From NCBI GenBank assembly GCA_937934115.1, contig CALHAH010000046.1:1-52983 (forward strand): 52,983 bases of DNA, in the 5' to 3' direction. The position numbers were made by a program, and so were the translations under genes. The stretch is from an uncultured Thermoanaerobaculum sp. (lineage in GTDB: Bacteria; Acidobacteriota; Thermoanaerobaculia; Thermoanaerobaculales; Thermoanaerobaculaceae). Of the stretch, positions 50,182 to 52,983 are shown one piece after another. Position 1 is the stretch's first letter. Each line of letters starts with the position of its first letter. The notes under the pieces were generated by a model. It was not told where the DNA came from and did no database searches. It saw only the letters and a program-made list of their open reading frames with translations.

Positions 50182-50244
50182 ATGGGCTGGTCCCGCAGCG
50201 AAGCCTCTGACGAAGTCAAAGCCATGCTGGAAATTTGGGAGTAG
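50182..50244 (+). pseudogene. Fragment copy of the sufT 3' end
   Basis: 50192-50243 matches 45269-45320 at 51 of 52 positions; the one difference is A at 50231 where sufT has G. The copy keeps the reading frame and, after an in-frame ATG at 50182, reads MGWSRSEASDEVKAMLEIWE and a stop. Nothing of the rest of sufT is nearby, so it is a short dispersed duplication rather than a second gene. The same frame extends back to a stop at 50128-50130. It is presumably non-functional; a 20- or 25-residue peptide is conceivable. Confidence 0.8.
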
Positions 50245-50390
50245 GCACCGCACCAGCGCCTCCTCCGGGCGGTTTACGCCCACAGCCAGAGCCCACCAGC
50301 ACAAAATCTCCACGTGGTCTTGTTCCGGCCCTCGCTCCCGTAAATTGCCAAGGGCAACGCCTCGCGCACTAAGACCACGCACCACACGAC
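50245..50390 (-). pseudogene. Possible gene remnant next to the sufT fragment
   Basis: On the minus strand a frame reads GVALGNLRERGPEQDH, then a stretch with VEILCWWALAVGVNRPEEAL and VR, before running into the sufT copy. The spacing of E, W, G-V and E-E-L residues faintly recalls the DUF3606 family, and the similarity stops at the junction. There is no start or ribosome-binding site: upstream it runs into the terminator of the next gene. Very tentative. Confidence 0.2.
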
Positions 50391-50419
50391 AAAAAAAAGC
50401 CCGAGCCAAGCCGGGCCTT
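50391..50419 (-). terminator. Rho-independent terminator of the M23/unknown exported gene pair
   Basis: On the minus strand GCCCG, an 8-nt loop and CGGGC, followed by eight T residues, 18 nt past the stop at 50437. It separates this pair from the downstream propeller operon. Confidence 0.75.
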
Positions 50420-50436
50420 ACGAAAATGCCTCAAGG

Positions 50437-51600
50437 TCAGTGGCGAAAGGTGAGGTTAAGCCGACCACAACCCTCAGAACAACAAACGTACAACTCCCCT
50501 TCTCCCACCTGCAGCCGCCGTTCCAAAGCGTAGGCTTTTTCGCATCGCTTTTCCACAAGGCACTGACGGAGGGAGCAGAGGCGTAACGCGTCGTCACCCG
50601 CCCGGGGAAGGCGTAGCAGTCGCGCCTCTCCTCCGCAGTCGAGGCCCAACCCAAAGAAAGCATCTTTCCCTAAAAGGAGAAGCTCACCACTGGGAAGAAT
50701 GCGGCCGCTTTCCAAACGCAGGAACCCGGAAATCCAGTTCCAGTCTGCGGGGAATCCCTCGCGCACGGGAAGAGGATGGGTCCCGTTGGCCGGGCGGGGC
50801 CGGCATTCTTCGTGGGCTCGCGCCACAATTTCCTCAACCCGCCCCCGTAACGCAGCCGGCCCTTCCCAGCGAAAAGCCTCTGCCCCATCTTTCAGCGTAA
50901 GCACCACGGCGGTGCTTAAGGTGCCATCACCCATGAGAAGCTCCTGCCGCTGCCGGTTAATATCCCAAAGCTGGGGCGCTAGCCATTCGCTCACGTTTTT
51001 GCGCCACACCACACGGCCTTGCTGAAGCCGAGCTACAAAACGTGAGTCTGTGCTCTCACAAATCACCAGCACGTCGCCGCGGCTTACAGGCATGAAGCCC
51101 TGAAGAGAGACCGCCCCGAGATTGTAGGTATGGGTGCTGCACTCCCAGGCCGGCAGCGTACAACTGTGCACCACGAGTTTTGGCGATGCATCATTGAGGG
51201 ACGGAGGGAGATGCAACAGGGGCAAAGTGTCTTTCCAATCCGGTAAAGGGAACACGACGGTTAGCCCATCACCCTCATGGTTGAGTTGCCACTGCCCGAT
51301 CCGGGTCCGGTACAGAACCGCCCCTGAGCTGTCCACTACGGCCCAATCTGCCTCTTCCCCCTCACCGCATCCGGGACACAACCAACCTGCCAAGAAACCA
51401 CCAGCCATAGCCACCGGGGTAAAGCCATCTGGCACAACTAAAGCTTTAGCGAGAGCTCCCGGGTGGCCCAAAGTTTGGGATGTAGCCACCACTCGTAGCT
51501 GCCCGCTTTTGGAATCCACAAACATCCAAGGTCCCTTCGCCGACGCAACTCCTGCCGCCATAACCAAAACGGGAAACAAAAATCTCACCCTTTGCCTCAT
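50437..51600 (-). CDS. Exported cysteine-rich protein of unknown function
   Basis: 387 residues from ATG 51600, with GGGAGG 5 nt upstream; the frame is open to 51624. A signal peptide (RFLFPVLVMAAGVASA) is followed by a beta-rich protein with pairs of cysteines: LCPGCGEG near residue 75, CTLPAWEC near 150, and a C-terminal cluster (LCSLRQCLVEKRCEKA, YVCCSEGCGR). Repeated strands ending in V-V-D-S or L-E-S-G suggest a propeller-like body similar in style to the 336-residue neighbour. No enzyme motif is recognised. It begins 10 nt after the M23 gene stop, so both are in one transcript that ends at the terminator at 50391-50419. It is probably periplasmic or extracellular, stabilised by disulfides. 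Confidence 0.65.
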   Translation of the reverse strand: MRQRVRFLFPVLVMAAGVASAKGPWMFVDSKSGQLRVVATSQTLGHPGALAKALVVPDGFTPVAMAGGFLAGWLCPGCGEGEEADWAVVDSSGAVLYRTRIGQWQLNHEGDGLTVVFPLPDWKDTLPLLHLPPSLNDASPKLVVHSCTLPAWECSTHTYNLGAVSLQGFMPVSRGDVLVICESTDSRFVARLQQGRVVWRKNVSEWLAPQLWDINRQRQELLMGDGTLSTAVVLTLKDGAEAFRWEGPAALRGRVEEIVARAHEECRPRPANGTHPLPVREGFPADWNWISGFLRLESGRILPSGELLLLGKDAFFGLGLDCGGEARLLRLPRAGDDALRLCSLRQCLVEKRCEKAYALERRLQVGEGELYVCCSEGCGRLNLTFRH

Positions 51601-51610
51601 GTGAGCCTCC

Positions 51611-52353
51611 CTAGCAATCCCCAAAAAACGTCCTCGGATCCAGAGTATTCCGCAAAGAAACCGCCGGACCCGAGGTCAGCCACTGGCTCGTCTGCACCTG
51701 AAGATGCCCATGGCAACCACACCCACCACAACCGGTATTCCTTAGCCTTCCGATGATTTGCCCTGGGTAGGTTCGACGGTTGATAGCAACCCAATCCTCA
51801 AAACCGGAGAGGTGGGCCAAAACGACCCAGTACCCGTTGTCGAGTTGCACCGTAATGCAGTTGCCAAGGCCATCTTTGAAACCGAATTCCTTAACGAAGC
51901 CCAATCCCGGTGCACGAATAAAACTGTCACAAGGCGCTACCACATCTTGGCCACGATGCACGTGTCCGCGGCTACACGGTGGCGAAGTGGCTCCGTACTG
52001 CTGGCAATAGCCTGTCTCGGAAAGCGCATCGTATTCCCGAACCGCCTGCTTCCAACAATCCAAAAGCCCATCCCCGTTCACGTCGCGAGCATTTCCCGGC
52101 GGTCCCGGGGGACTGGGTAATGGACCTGCATCTACGGGTTTATCACCGGGATAAAAGCAAAAGTCCTCAACCCAGTGGCAGTGAAGCTCGCAATGTTCTG
52201 GGTCGCAGCTCCCACCGCTCCCCGTCCACGGGCACGTTTGGCTACAGGCCTAGAAGCACGCATGACGCGCATACAGCCCGATGGTAACGCCAGAATGTTT
52301 CCAGATACAGCCAAAAGCGCACAGATGCCTGAAACAAGCCACGAACGTCGCAT
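51611..52353 (-). pseudogene. Exported M23-family metallopeptidase-like protein, split by a frameshift
   Basis: ATG 52353 has AAGGGAGGG upstream and starts a signal peptide (RRSWLVSGICALLAVSGNIL). That frame runs to a stop at 52132. The peptidase lies in another frame, open from 52249 to the TAG at 51611. It shows a Cys-rich segment (CSQTCPWTGSGGSCDPEHC), a dockerin-like DVNGDGLLDCW and the M23 zinc-site set: HRGQD, LAHLSG and HGHLQVQ. Its frame has a stop at 52252-52250 and no good start before GTG 52081, which lacks a signal peptide. Moving back by one base near 52249 joins the two parts. No slippery heptamer is present, so mutation or sequencing error is more likely than programmed shifting. 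All zinc ligands are intact, so loss is recent or only apparent. Confidence 0.7.
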
Positions 52354-52373
52354 GTACCCTCCCTTCGCGTGCA

Positions 52374-52385
52374 CCCGCCGGCGGG
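52374..52385. repeat. 12-bp palindrome in the leader of the M23 gene
   Basis: CCCGCCGGCGGG, just upstream of the ribosome-binding site for ATG 52353. It may form a leader hairpin or bind a regulator. Confidence 0.35.
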
Positions 52386-52397
52386 AGGCTAGGGAAA

Positions 52398-52424
52398 ACT
52401 TTAAAAAATGGGGGGAACTTTCAA
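52398..52424 (-). promoter_or_regulatory. Possible promoter of the M23/exported-protein operon
   Basis: TTGAAA (52424-52419), a 15-bp spacer and TAAAGT (52403-52398). The spacer is short and the boxes are imperfect. The rest of 52354-52647 (about 290 bp) shows no gene or RNA that I can recognise. Confidence 0.3.
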
Positions 52425-52647
52425 CCACCCTGCGTTCCCCAAACTCCGCGATTGTGTTTTGCATGGTTGTGAAAAATGCTTGTAGGTTATGGGAGGATTT
52501 TGGTTGTGGGTGGCTCGAGTTTTTTCATTTGCCAGGTAAGGGTATGGAAGGATAGACGGTGCTGGCCTTTACGCTGGGCGAGGCTTCCAGGTTTTCTAAA
52601 AGCGGACTGCCCAGCTAGTTGCCCTGGTGATTGGCGAGACTGCTGCG

Positions 52648-52983
52648 TTACCTAAGCATGGCCAACAAGCCTGCCACGGCAGCCAGCTGCCCAATCCAAA
52701 ACAGGAACATCCACTTTATGATTTCGGCTTTAAAAGTGCTCATATCAGCCCGTAGTTTGCTCACCTCCTCGGTAATGCGGGCATCCACGCGGGCAATGTG
52801 CAGCGCAAGCTTGGCCACTTCCTCGGTGATACGATTTTCCAGATTGGCCACTTCCTCGGTGATACGATTTCCCAGCTTGGCCACTTCCTCGGTGATGCGT
52901 TGGTTGAGGCGGGCTTCCGTGTCGGTAATTCGCTGGTTAAGGCGCGCTTCCGTATCGAAGATCCGTTGCTCGAGCCGGGCCTC
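52648..52983 (-). CDS. Coiled-coil membrane-anchored protein with 11-residue repeats, N-terminal part outside the window
   Basis: The frame is open to the last base of the window, giving at least 111 residues; the start lies beyond it. Most of the visible part is a series of 11-residue (hendecad) repeats on the pattern R-I-T-E-E-V-A-K-L-x-N, which form a long coiled coil. It ends in a membrane segment (WMFLFWIGQLAAVAGLLAML) and one Arg. This layout, with a linker AEIIKW before the membrane helix, resembles DUF1640/CCDC90-like bacterial proteins. Family members are small, of unknown function and often strain-specific. Repeat copies are close at DNA level, so length probably varies. Confidence 0.7.
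   Translation of the reverse strand, partial: EARLEQRIFDTEARLNQRITDTEARLNQRITEEVAKLGNRITEEVANLENRITEEVAKLALHIARVDARITEEVSKLRADMSTFKAEIIKWMFLFWIGQLAAVAGLLAMLR
52750..52983 (-). repeat. 33-bp tandem repeats in the coiled-coil gene
   Basis: Six to seven imperfect copies of a 33-bp unit. The three copies covering about 52798-52896 are nearly identical (shared core ATCACCGAGGAAGTGGCC), while outer copies drift. One 21-bp spacer breaks the register near 52780-52800. The array continues past the window edge. Confidence 0.75.

Noticed and set aside
50182-50244. The 20-residue in-frame peptide in the sufT copy as a functional gene
   Set aside because: It is explained by the duplication. Its own upstream sequence is only a weak purine run, and nothing suggests selection on it.
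50116-50409. 97-codon minus-strand frame across the sufT copy
   Set aside because: Its only starts lie within the terminator at 50391-50419 and it runs through the copied sufT end in antisense. At most its middle is a gene remnant, listed as such with low confidence.
1-52983. tRNA, rRNA, CRISPR arrays, insertion sequences and riboswitches
   Set aside because: All gaps over 100 bp were read for T-loop-like sequence, regular short repeats with spacers, transposase frames and terminal inverted repeats; none was found. Reading by eye may miss a diverged RNA.

Overview
The window comes from a GC-rich Gram-negative bacterium. The evidence for an outer membrane is BamA, LolC/LolD and exosortase H with its IPTL-CTERM substrate. 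The gene mix (fused FtcD, tricorn-type S41 protease, XrtH, SUF operon led by an Rrf2 regulator, alkyl-DHAP-synthase-like enzyme) would fit an acidobacterium, perhaps of the Thermoanaerobaculia type. That placement is an inference, not something the sequence proves. No tRNA, rRNA, CRISPR array or insertion sequence was seen.

Layout. 1-8007 is the end of a surface-polysaccharide locus: the tail of a GDP-mannose dehydratase-like gene, a Wzx flippase, a UDP-galactopyranose-mutase-like flavoprotein, a membrane phosphoglycerol-transferase-like enzyme on the minus strand, two GT2 enzymes and one GT4 enzyme. 8038-9741 is a fused formiminotransferase-cyclodeaminase. 9980-14467 (minus) is a tightly overlapped operon of an S4 RNA-binding protein, an alkyl-DHAP synthase homologue, a GlpD-like dehydrogenase and a diacylglycerol-kinase-like protein, a plausible ether-lipid or glycerophosphate module. 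A ZIP transporter diverges from it. 15312-19217 (minus) holds a membrane-anchored protein and then a compact exosortase H cassette (XrtH, its associated membrane protein and one IPTL-CTERM substrate).

19406-30919 (minus) is a long run: lysS, lolC, lolD, clpC, bamA and a secreted tricorn-like protease, closed by a strong terminator. It joins lipoprotein export, outer-membrane assembly and proteolysis. 31002-32473 carries a purine nucleoside phosphorylase and a metallo-beta-lactamase-fold hydrolase. 32470-39270 holds a hybrid histidine kinase with a CxxCH haem motif, a DUF4097-like repeat protein, a stand-alone acyl-CoA carboxyltransferase and a KefB-type antiporter. 39334-45321 is a complete overlapping SUF iron-sulfur operon, sufR-C-B-D-S-U-T.

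45337-52353 (minus) is the least familiar part: a run of exported, cysteine-rich proteins. It has a 51-residue secreted peptide, a propeller-like protein, a thioredoxin-like lipoprotein, a 990-residue repeat protein, an exported protein of unknown function and an M23 peptidase whose signal peptide is in a different frame. Between its two halves lies a near-exact 52-bp copy of the 3' end of sufT. The window ends inside a coiled-coil gene made of 11-residue repeats.

A recurring feature is a TAnnnT hexamer (most resemble a -10 box) 6-9 nt before start codons that have no usual ribosome-binding site. This suggests that many first-in-operon genes here are translated from leaderless or nearly leaderless mRNAs.
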